A stretch of DNA of 64,000 nucleotides from Paractinoplanes ovalisporus (GTDB taxonomy: Bacteria > Actinomycetota > Actinomycetes > Mycobacteriales > Micromonosporaceae). The position numbers and the translations under genes were made by a program. The notes beneath the pieces are model-generated. The model searched no databases. It worked only from the letters and a program-made list of their open reading frames with translations, and had not been told where the DNA came from. Shown in pieces: positions 1-7,828 of the stretch (position 1 is the first letter of the stretch; each line of letters starts with the position of its first letter). The stretch is taken from the NCBI RefSeq assembly GCF_016834655.1, contig NZ_JAENHP010000003.1, positions 124,001 through 188,000 of the forward strand, given 5' to 3'.

Positions 1-814
1 TGTGCCCGAAGCTCTCGACGACGCCGATGATCACGTCTTTGCCCTTGAGACCCGACACGAGGTCGGCGGCGGGCGTGGCGGCGTACGGGTCGTGGCTGAC
101 CGCCGAGGCGAACTGCCGCTCGTCGCGGATGGTGGCCGGCACCTGCCTGGCCGTGGACTTGAGCAGCGCGATCGCCGAGTCGGAGGCGACCGGCGCGTTG
201 GGGAAGATGGTGACCCCGGAAAGGGCGAGTGCCACCCAGACAGCACTGAGTCCCACCAGGGTGCGGCGCGCGGAAACAGAACGAGCGAGCCGCGCCAGCC
301 GCAAAGACGCCAAGACCAGAGCGGCCAGCAGCACGACACCACCGACGACGGCTCCGGCCACGACCAGATTGGCGTATGTCTTGCCGTCGGTCTCGGTCAG
401 CGCGTTGTACCCGTCGCGCAGCAGGGGAGTGTCGATCACCGGGTCGAACTTGCGGCCCAGCACACTGCGGAAACCGGCGTTCGCGATCTTGAGGATGACG
501 AGGGCGCCGACGCCGAGCCCGAACAGCACCGCGAACGGCCTCCGCCACCGTACGGGAAGCGCGAACACAACCGCCCCGCCGAGAATGACCTCGATCGGCA
601 ACCGCAGGAATGCGCCTGGCAGGAAGGCGCCCTCCTTGGGCCGGGCGATCGCGTCGGGCACGACCAGCGCGGCGACGATCAGAGCGGCGGCGGCGACGGT
701 GAGCGAGACACGCAGAACGCGGCGAACAGGTACGGGCACGCCCCGGGATACGGGCGGGAGCCGCGCAAGGTTCAGAACGGATAACTTCGGCCTTTGTCGC
801 GCATCGTTATCCAT
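1..814 (-). CDS. Sulfatase/LTA-synthase-like membrane protein, N-terminal part (gene leaves the window)
   Basis: About 271 residues are readable before the gene runs off base 1. Five hydrophobic helices are visible at about residues 37-53, 72-88, 93-113, 148-172 and 186-205. They are followed by an extracytoplasmic stretch ending KDVIIGVVESFGH. An acidic residue in such a VxxESxG block starts the metal site of alkaline-phosphatase-superfamily sulfatases and lipoteichoic-acid synthases (family knowledge), so a phosphoglycerol transferase or sulfatase acting outside the membrane is likely; the catalytic half is not in view. The ATG at 814 lies 43 bases inside the end of the upstream aldehyde dehydrogenase gene. 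A GTG at 739 would avoid the overlap and is the alternative start. The overlap suggests co-transcription with the transporter/dehydrogenase operon, although the functional link is unclear. Confidence 0.6.
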   Translation of the reverse strand, partial: MDNDARQRPKLSVLNLARLPPVSRGVPVPVRRVLRVSLTVAAAALIVAALVVPDAIARPKEGAFLPGAFLRLPIEVILGGAVVFALPVRWRRPFAVLFGLGVGALVILKIANAGFRSVLGRKFDPVIDTPLLRDGYNALTETDGKTYANLVVAGAVVGGVVLLAALVLASLRLARLARSVSARRTLVGLSAVWVALALSGVTIFPNAPVASDSAIALLKSTARQVPATIRDERQFASAVSHDPYAATPAADLVSGLKGKDVIIGVVESFGH

Positions 815-2229
815 TGAAGTTCGGTGAAGTCCTCGGCCGCGAACTGCAGGCCGAACCGTCCCCACCCGCTGTCCTTGAGCCCGCCGAACGGCATCTGCGG
901 CTCGTCGTTGACGGTCTGGTCGTTGAGGTGCACGATGCCGACCTCGAGGCGGCGGGCCAGGTCCAGGCTGCCGTACGTGTCGCGCGAGATGATGCCGGCG
1001 GTCAGGCCGAAGCGGGAGGCGTTGGCACGGTCGACCGCCTCGTCGGCCGACGCGACCGTCTCGAGCAGGGCGACCGGGCCGAACGTCTCCTCGAACGCGA
1101 TCTCGGCCTCGGGCGGCACGTCGGTCAGCACGGTCGGCGGGTAGCACGGGGGCGCCGCCTCGCCGCCGGTCAGCAGCCGGGCCCCGAGGGCGACGGCCTC
1201 GTCGACCCGCCGCGCGACCAGGCTCAACGCCCATTCATTGATCAACGGCCCGACCACCGTACGGGGATCGCGGGGGTCACCGACCGCAAGCGTGGACACC
1301 TTGGCGACGAAGCGGCGGGTGAACTCGGCGGCGACCGGCTCCTCGACCAGGATCCGGCGCACACACATGCAGATCTCGCCCTGGTGCACGAACGCGCCGT
1401 AGGCCGCGGCGTCGACGGCCAGATCGAGGTCGGCGTCGGCGAGCACGATCAGCGCGTTGTGACCGCTGAGCTGCAGGACCGGGCGTTTGAGGTGCCGCGC
1501 TGCCAGTTCGGCCAGGCGGCGGCCGGTCACCGTGGAGCCGGTGAAGCTGATCCGGCGTACGAGGGAATGGGTCACCAGCTCCTCGGCGATCACGCCGGCG
1601 TCGCCCGGGGCGTGGGTCACCACGTTGAGCACGCCGGCGGGCAGCCCGGCCTCGGTCAGCAGCGACGCCCACAGCGTGCCCCCGGTGACGGGTGACTCCT
1701 CGGAGGGCTTGAGCACCACCGTGTTGCCCAGCGCGAGCGGCCCGACCACGGCCCGGCCGGCCAGGCTGAGCGCCGCGTTCCAGGGGGCGATGGCCGCGAC
1801 CACCCCCACCGGCCGCCGAACGGCCAGGGCGCGCGAACCGGGCAGATCGGTCGGCAGGATCTGGCCGATCGGGGCGTGCGCCAGCCCGGCCGCCTGGCGC
1901 AGCAGGGCCAGGCAGAAGTCGAGCTGCATGTGCCCGAAGACCGGGCCGCAGCCGGTCTCGGCCGCGAGCAGGCCGAGCACCTCGTCGGCCCGGCGGGCCA
2001 GGGCGTCGGCCGCGCGCAGGAAGATGACCTGGCGTTCGGTGGGTGGCATGGCGGCCCAGGCCGGGAACGCGGCGTGCGCGGCCTCGATCGCGGCCCGGGC
2101 GTCGTCGGCGTCACCCGAGGCGACCTCGGCCAGCACCGCGCGGGTGTAGGCGTCGTAGTCGGGGTGCCAGCCGCCGCCGGCCGGGCCCACCTCGGCGCCG
2201 CCGATGTGGTGCGACACCTTAAGGGTCAC
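772..2229 (-). CDS. Aldehyde dehydrogenase family protein lacking the usual general-base Glu
   Basis: This 485-residue protein has the full length of an NAD(P)-dependent aldehyde dehydrogenase. The Rossmann loop FTGSTVTG is at 229-236 and the catalytic Cys is 287 in HQGEICMC. The near-C-terminal HLNDQTVNDE block is typical of the benzaldehyde/vanillin dehydrogenase subgroup, so an aromatic aldehyde is a plausible substrate (inference). The striking point is the motif that normally reads LELGG: here it is LQLSG, so residue 253, the general base that activates the hydrolytic water, is Gln (codon CAG). The paralogue at 7829-9292 keeps Glu253 and Cys287 at the same positions. Slow deacylation, acyl transfer or a binding role are possible. 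The gene starts 27 bases after livM stops and belongs to the same operon. Confidence 0.88.
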   Translation of the reverse strand: MTLKVSHHIGGAEVGPAGGGWHPDYDAYTRAVLAEVASGDADDARAAIEAAHAAFPAWAAMPPTERQVIFLRAADALARRADEVLGLLAAETGCGPVFGHMQLDFCLALLRQAAGLAHAPIGQILPTDLPGSRALAVRRPVGVVAAIAPWNAALSLAGRAVVGPLALGNTVVLKPSEESPVTGGTLWASLLTEAGLPAGVLNVVTHAPGDAGVIAEELVTHSLVRRISFTGSTVTGRRLAELAARHLKRPVLQLSGHNALIVLADADLDLAVDAAAYGAFVHQGEICMCVRRILVEEPVAAEFTRRFVAKVSTLAVGDPRDPRTVVGPLINEWALSLVARRVDEAVALGARLLTGGEAAPPCYPPTVLTDVPPEAEIAFEETFGPVALLETVASADEAVDRANASRFGLTAGIISRDTYGSLDLARRLEVGIVHLNDQTVNDEPQMPFGGLKDSGWGRFGLQFAAEDFTELQWITMRDKGRSYPF

Positions 2230-2256
2230 GTCGCTGCTCCTGGCCTTGTCACTGAC

Positions 2257-3294
2257 TCACTGACGGCTCGCGCTTCGACGGCTCCCGCCGAGTCGCCCTG
2301 TGGCCGGCGGCTCGCGCAGAGCGTAACCGACCGGGAGCAGCCGGAACGGCAGGCGATCGCCGGCCAGGCTCCACAGCCCGCGCGGCCGGAACAGGGCGAA
2401 GCCGATCGCGACCAGCCCGAGCCCGATCAGGTACCAGGCGCCGAACTGGGCGAACCAGTCCTGCAGCAGGAAGAAGACGACCGCGCCCAGGATCGGGCCC
2501 TCGAAGCTGCCGATCCCGCCGACCAGCACCATGAACAGCAGGTAGGCCGACCACTGCACCCCGAAGATGGACTGCGGTTGGATGAACAGCGTGTTGGCCA
2601 GGGTGAGCGCGCCGGCCGCGCCGCAGCCGACGCCGGCCAGCACGAACAGGGCGAACTTGAGCGGGCCGGCGCGGACCCCGAGCGCGGCCGCCGCGTCCTC
2701 GTCGTCCCGCACGGCCTGGATCGCCACCCCCGTACGGCGTCGCAGCAGCACGAACACCGCGACCAGCAGCGCCAGCGTGAAGGCCAGGGTCAGCCAGTAC
2801 GTGTAGGCGCGGCGCCAGTCCGGGGCGTACGCGTTGAGCCCGCGCAGCGACACGCCGGTGCCACCGCCGAGGTCCTCGTCGAGCGCGACCAGCAGGGCCA
2901 GGGCTTCGGCGACGACCCACGTGCCGACCGCGAACTGGCCGCCGCGCAGCCGCAACAGCAGCGGGGCGAGCGCGACCGCGAGCACGGCGGAGAGCCCGGC
3001 GGCGAGGACGACGGCCACGTACGGGTGCACGTCGCGCTGGGCGAGGAACACCGTGGCGTACGCGCCGAACCCGAGGAACGCCTGCTGGCCGACCGACACC
3101 AGACCGCCGTACCCGGCCAGGACGTTCCACATCGACGCCAGGATGACCAGTGTGCACAGGGTGGTGAGCTGCTGGACGACGTCGGTGCGGAACAGGAACG
3201 GGACGGCGAACAGCAGGAGCCCGAATGCGCTCAGCCCCGACGTGGCGAGCCGGGTCGCCCGCCCCGAGCGGACGACCTGCCATGGCCCGGTCAC
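2257..3294 (-). CDS. livM: Branched-chain-type ABC transporter permease, LivM family
   Basis: A 345-residue integral membrane protein with about ten hydrophobic segments. It carries the LivM signature SVGQQAFLGFGAYATVF near residues 67-83 and the conserved GGIGSFEGPILGA loop late in the protein, which contacts the ATPases. It forms the heterodimeric channel with LivH for uptake of branched-chain amino acids or, in many actinobacterial paralogues, aromatic or amide compounds. Its ATG overlaps the livH stop by four bases (ATGA), so translation is coupled. The dehydrogenases in the same unit suggest that the imported solute is an aldehyde precursor rather than leucine; that is inference. Confidence 0.92.
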   Translation of the reverse strand: MTGPWQVVRSGRATRLATSGLSAFGLLLFAVPFLFRTDVVQQLTTLCTLVILASMWNVLAGYGGLVSVGQQAFLGFGAYATVFLAQRDVHPYVAVVLAAGLSAVLAVALAPLLLRLRGGQFAVGTWVVAEALALLVALDEDLGGGTGVSLRGLNAYAPDWRRAYTYWLTLAFTLALLVAVFVLLRRRTGVAIQAVRDDEDAAAALGVRAGPLKFALFVLAGVGCGAAGALTLANTLFIQPQSIFGVQWSAYLLFMVLVGGIGSFEGPILGAVVFFLLQDWFAQFGAWYLIGLGLVAIGFALFRPRGLWSLAGDRLPFRLLPVGYALREPPATGRLGGSRRSASRQ

Positions 3295-4154
3295 CTGATC
3301 ACCGCCCGCCCGCGCGGGCTCGCGAGGACGGCCAGGAACACCAGGTGGCCGGCGAGGATCGAATACTGCGGGTCGACGGTGGCGCCGAGGGTCTGGGCGA
3401 CGCCGAGCACGATGCCACCCGTGAGCGTGCCCCAGATCGAGCCGAGCCCGCCGATCACCACCGCCTCGAACGCGAAGATCAGCTGGGTCGGGCCGCTGGA
3501 CGCGTCGAACGTGGACCGCACCGCCAGAAACACCCCGGCCAGGGTCGCGGTGGCCACGGCGATCGCGGTGGCCTTGGCGTACACGGACTGCGCGGGGATC
3601 CCGACCAGGGCCGCCGTGTCCGGGTCCTGGGCGGTGGCCCGCATCTCGCGGCCGAAGCGGGTGCGCCGCAACAGCAGGTGCAGGCCGCCCAGCACGAGCA
3701 CCGCGACGACCAGGACCAGCAGGCCCAGGTACGACACCGACAGCTGGTCGGTGAGCCGCCAGCTGCCGGTGGCCAGCCCGCCGGCCGCGCCACCGAGCGA
3801 GCGGACGTCGGGCGAGTAGGCCTGCAGCAGTCCGTTCTGGATGACGATGGCCAGCCCGAACGTGGTGAGCAGCGGGGTCAGCGGGCCGCCGCGCAGGCTG
3901 CGGGCGAGCACGGTGCGGTGCAGCAGATAGCCCAGGACCAGCATGACCGGCAGCACCGGCAGCAGGGCGACGAACGGGTCGGCGCCGGCCGTGACGGTGA
4001 CCGACCAGACCAGGAACGCGCCCAGCACGGCCAGGTCGCCGTGGGCCAGGTTGATGATCCGCATGACCCCGAAGATGAGCGACAGGCCGCAGGCGAACAG
4101 CGCGTACAGCCCGCCCAGGAAGATCCCCTGGAGGATGGCGTTGACCCAGGTCAT
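3291..4154 (-). CDS. livH: Branched-chain-type ABC transporter permease, LivH family
   Basis: The 287-residue protein begins MTWVNAILQGIFLGGLYAL, the usual LivH N-terminus, and contains GVMRIINLAHGDLAVLGAF at about 29-47, the family's most conserved stretch. The late loop GGLGSIWGTLTGG is the ATPase-coupling region. The ATG at 4154 was chosen because it overlaps the livF stop by four bases; a longer reading frame continues upstream but only as out-of-context sequence inside livF. It pairs with LivM to form the membrane channel. Confidence 0.92.
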   Translation of the reverse strand: MTWVNAILQGIFLGGLYALFACGLSLIFGVMRIINLAHGDLAVLGAFLVWSVTVTAGADPFVALLPVLPVMLVLGYLLHRTVLARSLRGGPLTPLLTTFGLAIVIQNGLLQAYSPDVRSLGGAAGGLATGSWRLTDQLSVSYLGLLVLVVAVLVLGGLHLLLRRTRFGREMRATAQDPDTAALVGIPAQSVYAKATAIAVATATLAGVFLAVRSTFDASSGPTQLIFAFEAVVIGGLGSIWGTLTGGIVLGVAQTLGATVDPQYSILAGHLVFLAVLASPRGRAVIR

Positions 4155-4852
4155 GGCGTCCTCGCGAAGCCGAAGTAGGCCTGGACGACCCGGTCGCGGG
4201 TCAGCCCGGCGGCCGGCGCCTCGAGCGTGATCCGGCCCTCCAGCAGGCAGATCACGCGACCGGCGACGGCCAGGGCCCGGCCGAGATCCTGCTCGACCAG
4301 CACGAGCGTGGTGCCCAGCCCGCGCAGCGTCGCGATCATGTCGTACACCTCGTCGACCGCCTGCGGGGAGAGGCCGAGCGAGACCTCGTCGACCAGCAGC
4401 AGCCGCGGGTTGGTCATCAGGGACCGGGCGATCGCGGTGGCCTGCTGCTGACCGCCGGAGAGTTTCGCCGCCGGACGGTCGAGCAGCGGCCGCAGCCGGG
4501 GGAACGCGTCGAGCACCGTCTCCAGCTGCCACCGGCCCGGGCGGCCGGCCACGGTCAGGTTCTCGCGCACGGTGAGCTCGGGAAACAGGCGCCGGCCCTC
4601 GGGCACCAGCGCGATGCCGAGCGCGACGCGGCGGTGCGCGGGCAGACCTTCAAGATCCTTCCCCGCGTACGCGATGACGCCGCCCGCCGCGGGATGCGCC
4701 CCCGCGATCGTGCGCAGCAGGGTTGTCTTGCCGGCGCCGTTGGCCCCGATCAGCGCCACGACCTCACCCTCGTCGACGTCGAACGAGACGCCCCGGACGG
4801 CGGCCAGCAATCCGTGCCGCGCATGCAGCCCGGTCACCCGCAGCAGCGTCAT
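4151..4852 (-). CDS. livF: ABC transporter ATP-binding protein, LivF family
   Basis: A 233-residue ATPase with all motifs intact: Walker A GANGAGKT near 36-43, signature LSGGQQQ near 133-139, Walker B LLLVDE near 155-160, and the switch His replaced by Gln in LVEQDL, as is normal for LivF. It energises uptake through LivH/LivM together with LivG. The start at 4852 forms an ATGA overlap with the livG stop, which favours it over the longer open frame. Confidence 0.93.
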   Translation of the reverse strand: MTLLRVTGLHARHGLLAAVRGVSFDVDEGEVVALIGANGAGKTTLLRTIAGAHPAAGGVIAYAGKDLEGLPAHRRVALGIALVPEGRRLFPELTVRENLTVAGRPGRWQLETVLDAFPRLRPLLDRPAAKLSGGQQQATAIARSLMTNPRLLLVDEVSLGLSPQAVDEVYDMIATLRGLGTTLVLVEQDLGRALAVAGRVICLLEGRITLEAPAAGLTRDRVVQAYFGFARTP

Positions 4853-5571
4853 GACGTCCTCCCCAGATAGGCGTCGATGACCACGGCGTCGCCGAGCACC
4901 CGGGCCGGTTCCCCGTCGGCGATGACCCGGCCCGTGTCCATGCAGATCAGCCGGTCCACGACCTGCACCAGCACGTGCACGATGTGCTCGATCCAGACGA
5001 TCGCGGTGCCGGCCGACCGCACCTGCCGCACGGCGGCGACCAGCTCCGCGGCCTCGGCGTCGGTGAGCCCGCCGCCGATCTCGTCCAGCAGCACCACCCG
5101 CGGCCCGGTGGCCAGGCAGCGGGCGAGTTCGAGCCGCTTGCGGTGCAGCAGCCCCAGGCTTTCGGCGCGCCGGTTGGCCAGCGTGGTCAGCCCGCACTCG
5201 TCGAGGACGTCGGCGCAGCGGCGGTGGGCGGCGTGGCCGCGCAGTCCCGCGCCGTGGGTGGCGGCGACGACCACGTTCTCGAGCACGGTCATGCCGCCGA
5301 ACGGGCGCGGGATCTGAAACGCCCGCCCGATGCCCATCCGGGCCCGCTGGTCGGGCCGGGCCCGGGTGATGTCCCGCCCGTCGAAGCGCACCGTGCCGCC
5401 GGTCGGCCGGACCGCCCCGGCCAGCACGTTGAGCAGGGTCGTCTTGCCGGCGCCGTTGGGCCCGACGATGCCGACCGCCTCGCCCGGCGCGACCGTGAAG
5501 CCGACGTCGCGCAGCACCGGCAGGTCGCCGTAGCGCACGCTCAGGTCGCGTCCCTCCAGAACGGCGGTCAC
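4849..5571 (-). CDS. livG: ABC transporter ATP-binding protein, LivG family
   Basis: The 240-residue partner of LivF has Walker A GPNGAGKT near 36-43, the long LivG-type insert after it (GIGRAFQIPRPFGGMTVLEN) and Walker B VVLLDE. The signature helix reads LGLLHRKRLELARCL, where family members usually have a Gly-Gln or similar pair before RKRLELARAL; the Gln is His here, a small departure that could weaken nucleotide sandwiching. The start is GTG at 5571, overlapping the stop of the binding-protein gene as GTGA. Residues and context leave little doubt about the family; substrate is not shown. Confidence 0.9.
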   Translation of the reverse strand: MTAVLEGRDLSVRYGDLPVLRDVGFTVAPGEAVGIVGPNGAGKTTLLNVLAGAVRPTGGTVRFDGRDITRARPDQRARMGIGRAFQIPRPFGGMTVLENVVVAATHGAGLRGHAAHRRCADVLDECGLTTLANRRAESLGLLHRKRLELARCLATGPRVVLLDEIGGGLTDAEAAELVAAVRQVRSAGTAIVWIEHIVHVLVQVVDRLICMDTGRVIADGEPARVLGDAVVIDAYLGRTS

Positions 5572-6869
5572 CGGCGGCCGTACTGCTGGAGCTTGGCCGC
5601 GGTCGGCACGTTCGGGTCGGACGAGTTCTCGACCAGCACGAACTCGACCTTGTCGCGGCTGTCCGTCGACTTGATCCACTGTCCGCCGAGGATCGGGGTC
5701 GCGACCACGTTGGCGTTCGGGCCCTGACCCCAGCGCAGCCGGCCGACCGGGGTCTCGACGTCGAGCGTGCCGATCGTCCTGGCCACGGCGGCCCGGTCCT
5801 TCGGGTTGCCGGTGGCGGTGAGCGCGGCCGCGGCCACGTCGAACAGGGCCAGGCTGGGCCCGAGCTGCTGGTTCCACTGCTTGCCGGTGGCGGTGCGGTA
5901 GCCGTCGGCCAGGGACTTTCCGCCCGCCTTGGTCAGCGACGACGCGTACGGATAGGTCGGGGTCCAGTAGGCGCCGCCGGCCACCCCGATGCCCAGGTCG
6001 CCGAGCGCCTCGATCTGCGACGGGAACAGGCCGGTCTTGGCGACCTGGCAGATCTTGGGCCGGAAGCCCTGCTGCGCGGCCTGCCGCCAGAACGTGGCGA
6101 AGTCGGGCGGGATCGGGAACGAGTTGAAGATCTCGCAGCCCTCGGCCTTGAACCGGGCGATCTGGGCCGAGAAGTCGTTGGTGCCGTTGGTGTAGGCGCC
6201 GGGGTCGACGATCGTGAAGCCCTCCTGCTCGAGCAGCGGCCCGAGGGCGGCCCGGATGGCGTTGCCGTCGGAGTCGTTGGGCCACATCACGCCGACCTTG
6301 CGGTTGGTCGGCACCTGGGGCCACTCGTGGGCGTACATGGAATGGAACTGCTCGACGCCGAAGCAGAAGTGGTAGGTGAACTTGTAGGCGTTCTTCTCGT
6401 CGGGCTTCGCGCCGCGCCCGAAATACCAGGCCTCCCACGGCACTACCGTGGACACGCAGGGCACGCCGGCCGCCTCGCTCGCGTCGGAGACCGGGTTGAC
6501 CGTCTCGGGGGTCGAGGTGGTGAGCATCAGGTCGACCGCGTCGGAGTTGATCAGGTCGTTGGCGACCTGGGCGGCGCGCTGCGGGTTGGACTGGCTGTCC
6601 CGGTCCAGGATCTGTACGGAGTATTTCGTGCCGCCCGCCGTGAGGCCGCCCGCGAGCGCCTTGCGGGCCAGGTCGAGCACGTACGCGTCGGGTTCGCCGA
6701 AGCCGGCCGCGGCGCCCGTCCGGGGGCTGACAAAGCCGATCTTCAGGGTGCCGGTGTTCTCGTCGCTGCTGTTGTCGCTGCCCAGGCCGCCGCAGGCCGA
6801 CAGCATGGTTCCGGTAAGGCCGAGGCCGGTCGCGCGGAGCAGATCGCGCCGGGTGGCATGGATCTCCAT
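5568..6869 (-). CDS. ABC transporter substrate-binding lipoprotein, amino-acid/amide (LivJ-like) type
   Basis: This 433-residue protein starts MEIHATRRDLLRATG, a twin-arginine-like leader, and has a lipobox LSAC with Cys26 as the probable lipidation site, followed by a Ser/Asn/Asp-rich linker. The mature part opens with TLKIGFVSPRTGAAAGFG, the first strand of Leu/Ile/Val-binding-type periplasmic proteins. It captures the solute outside the membrane for LivHM. A strong ribosome site (AAGGGAGG) precedes the ATG by about five bases. It is the first gene of the operon and is transcribed from a promoter with -35 TTGACG and -10 TACCGT lying against the IclR-type site at 6929-6945. Confidence 0.9.
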   Translation of the reverse strand: MEIHATRRDLLRATGLGLTGTMLSACGGLGSDNSSDENTGTLKIGFVSPRTGAAAGFGEPDAYVLDLARKALAGGLTAGGTKYSVQILDRDSQSNPQRAAQVANDLINSDAVDLMLTTSTPETVNPVSDASEAAGVPCVSTVVPWEAWYFGRGAKPDEKNAYKFTYHFCFGVEQFHSMYAHEWPQVPTNRKVGVMWPNDSDGNAIRAALGPLLEQEGFTIVDPGAYTNGTNDFSAQIARFKAEGCEIFNSFPIPPDFATFWRQAAQQGFRPKICQVAKTGLFPSQIEALGDLGIGVAGGAYWTPTYPYASSLTKAGGKSLADGYRTATGKQWNQQLGPSLALFDVAAAALTATGNPKDRAAVARTIGTLDVETPVGRLRWGQGPNANVVATPILGGQWIKSTDSRDKVEFVLVENSSDPNVPTAAKLQQYGRR

Positions 6870-6966
6870 ATGTGCCTCCCTTGTGGACCGCGACGGTAGG
6901 AGTGGTTTGCGTCACACGTCAATCGAGTGTTCGAATAACTGGAACGACCGCTGAAAGAGTGCACGC
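6870..6966. promoter_or_regulatory. Divergent livJ/iclR promoter region with 17-bp operator at 6929-6945
   Basis: Towards the transporter operon the order is operator GTTCCAGTTATTCGAAC (6945-6929), 6 bp, -35 TTGACG (6922-6917), 18 bp, -10 TACCGT (6898-6893), then the binding-protein ribosome site. The operator has GTTC/GAAC ends and lies 22 bases before the iclR ATG, where it could also repress iclR. A second copy with 14 of 17 matching bases is at 7770-7786 in the same geometry. Confidence 0.7.
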
Positions 6967-7779
6967 ATGACGACGCCCCCGGCCGCTTCCACGTCGCAGT
7001 CGCTCGAGCGTGGGCTGCGCATCCTCACCGAGTTCGCCGAGAACGGCCCCGTGCTGGGCATCGCCGACCTGGCCCGCGCGGTCGACCTCAACCGCAGCAC
7101 CACCCACCGGTACGTGGCGACGCTGGCCGGGCTCGGCTTCCTGCAGCAGGACCCGGACACCCGCAAGTACTCGCTCGGCCCGCGCGTGGTCGACCTCGGG
7201 TTCGCCGCGATCAGCTCGATGGAGATCACCGGCGTGGCCGCCGCCCACCTGCAGACCCTCTCGGACGAGACCGGCTGCGCGGCCAGCATGGCCGTGCTCG
7301 ACGGGGCCGACATCGTCTATGTCGAGCGGCGCCGCAGCCGGCGGCAGGCGGGCGTGGCGGTCGACCTCAACCTGCACGTCGGGTCGCGGCTGCCGGCCTA
7401 CTGCACGTCGATGGGCAAGGTGCTGCTGGCCTACCGCGATCCGGCGGCGCTGCGGCCGCTGCTCGACCGCATGGACCTGGCCCGGCGCGGGCCGCGGACC
7501 ATCACCGTACGGGAACAGCTGGTGTCCGCCCTGTCCCAGGTGCGGCAGGCCGGCATGGCGGTCAACGACGAGGAGCTCGCGCCCGGGTTGAGGTCGCTGG
7601 CCGCGCCGATCCGCGACCGCTCCGGCCATGTGGTCGCGGCGATCAACATCGCGGTGCACCTGACCACCTGGACCGCCTCGGTCGACTCGGTGGTCGCCAA
7701 GCTCTCGGGCCCGCTGCTGCGCACGGCGGCCGACATCTCGCACCAGCTGGGCTACCGTTCTGGGTCCCCGTTCGAATAG
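6967..7779 (+). CDS. IclR-family transcriptional regulator
   Basis: A 270-residue protein with the standard IclR layout. A winged helix-turn-helix covers about residues 12-75 (SQSLERGLRILTEF, then LARAVDLNRSTTHRYVATL). The ligand-binding domain contains LPAYCTSMGKVLLAY near 143-157 and the C-terminal AAINIAVH core. IclR proteins bind a small effector and act as repressor or activator. The gene is divergent from the uptake operon and is followed by the second aldehyde dehydrogenase. The shared sites at 6929 and 7770 lie just upstream of both -35 boxes, which suggests activation of the two metabolic promoters. The effector may be the transported compound or its aldehyde. Confidence 0.92.
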   Translation: MTTPPAASTSQSLERGLRILTEFAENGPVLGIADLARAVDLNRSTTHRYVATLAGLGFLQQDPDTRKYSLGPRVVDLGFAAISSMEITGVAAAHLQTLSDETGCAASMAVLDGADIVYVERRRSRRQAGVAVDLNLHVGSRLPAYCTSMGKVLLAYRDPAALRPLLDRMDLARRGPRTITVREQLVSALSQVRQAGMAVNDEELAPGLRSLAAPIRDRSGHVVAAINIAVHLTTWTASVDSVVAKLSGPLLRTAADISHQLGYRSGSPFE

Positions 7780-7821
7780 TTGAAACACCGCGTTGATAAG
7801 TGGGAAACGCGTGCCTAGGGT
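7770..7821 (+). promoter_or_regulatory. Second IclR-type site and leaderless promoter of the aldehyde dehydrogenase
   Basis: The site GTTCGAATAGTTGAAAC (7770-7786) includes the iclR stop codon. After 6 bp comes -35 TTGATA (7793-7798), a 17-bp spacer and -10 TAGGGT (7816-7821), with the ATG seven bases further at 7829. The message is therefore probably leaderless. The operator to -35 distance equals that at the livJ-side promoter. Confidence 0.68.
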
Positions 7822-7828
7822 CGGCGGC

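Noticed and set aside
1876-3819. Long plus-strand open frame opposite livM and the first dehydrogenase
   Set aside because: The sequence is Gln/Gly/Arg-rich antisense translation of well-recognised genes on the other strand.
7793-7828. TTG start for the second aldehyde dehydrogenase
   Set aside because: The TTG is part of a well-placed -35 box and the extra 12 residues precede the normal N-terminus; the ATG at 7829 fits family length.
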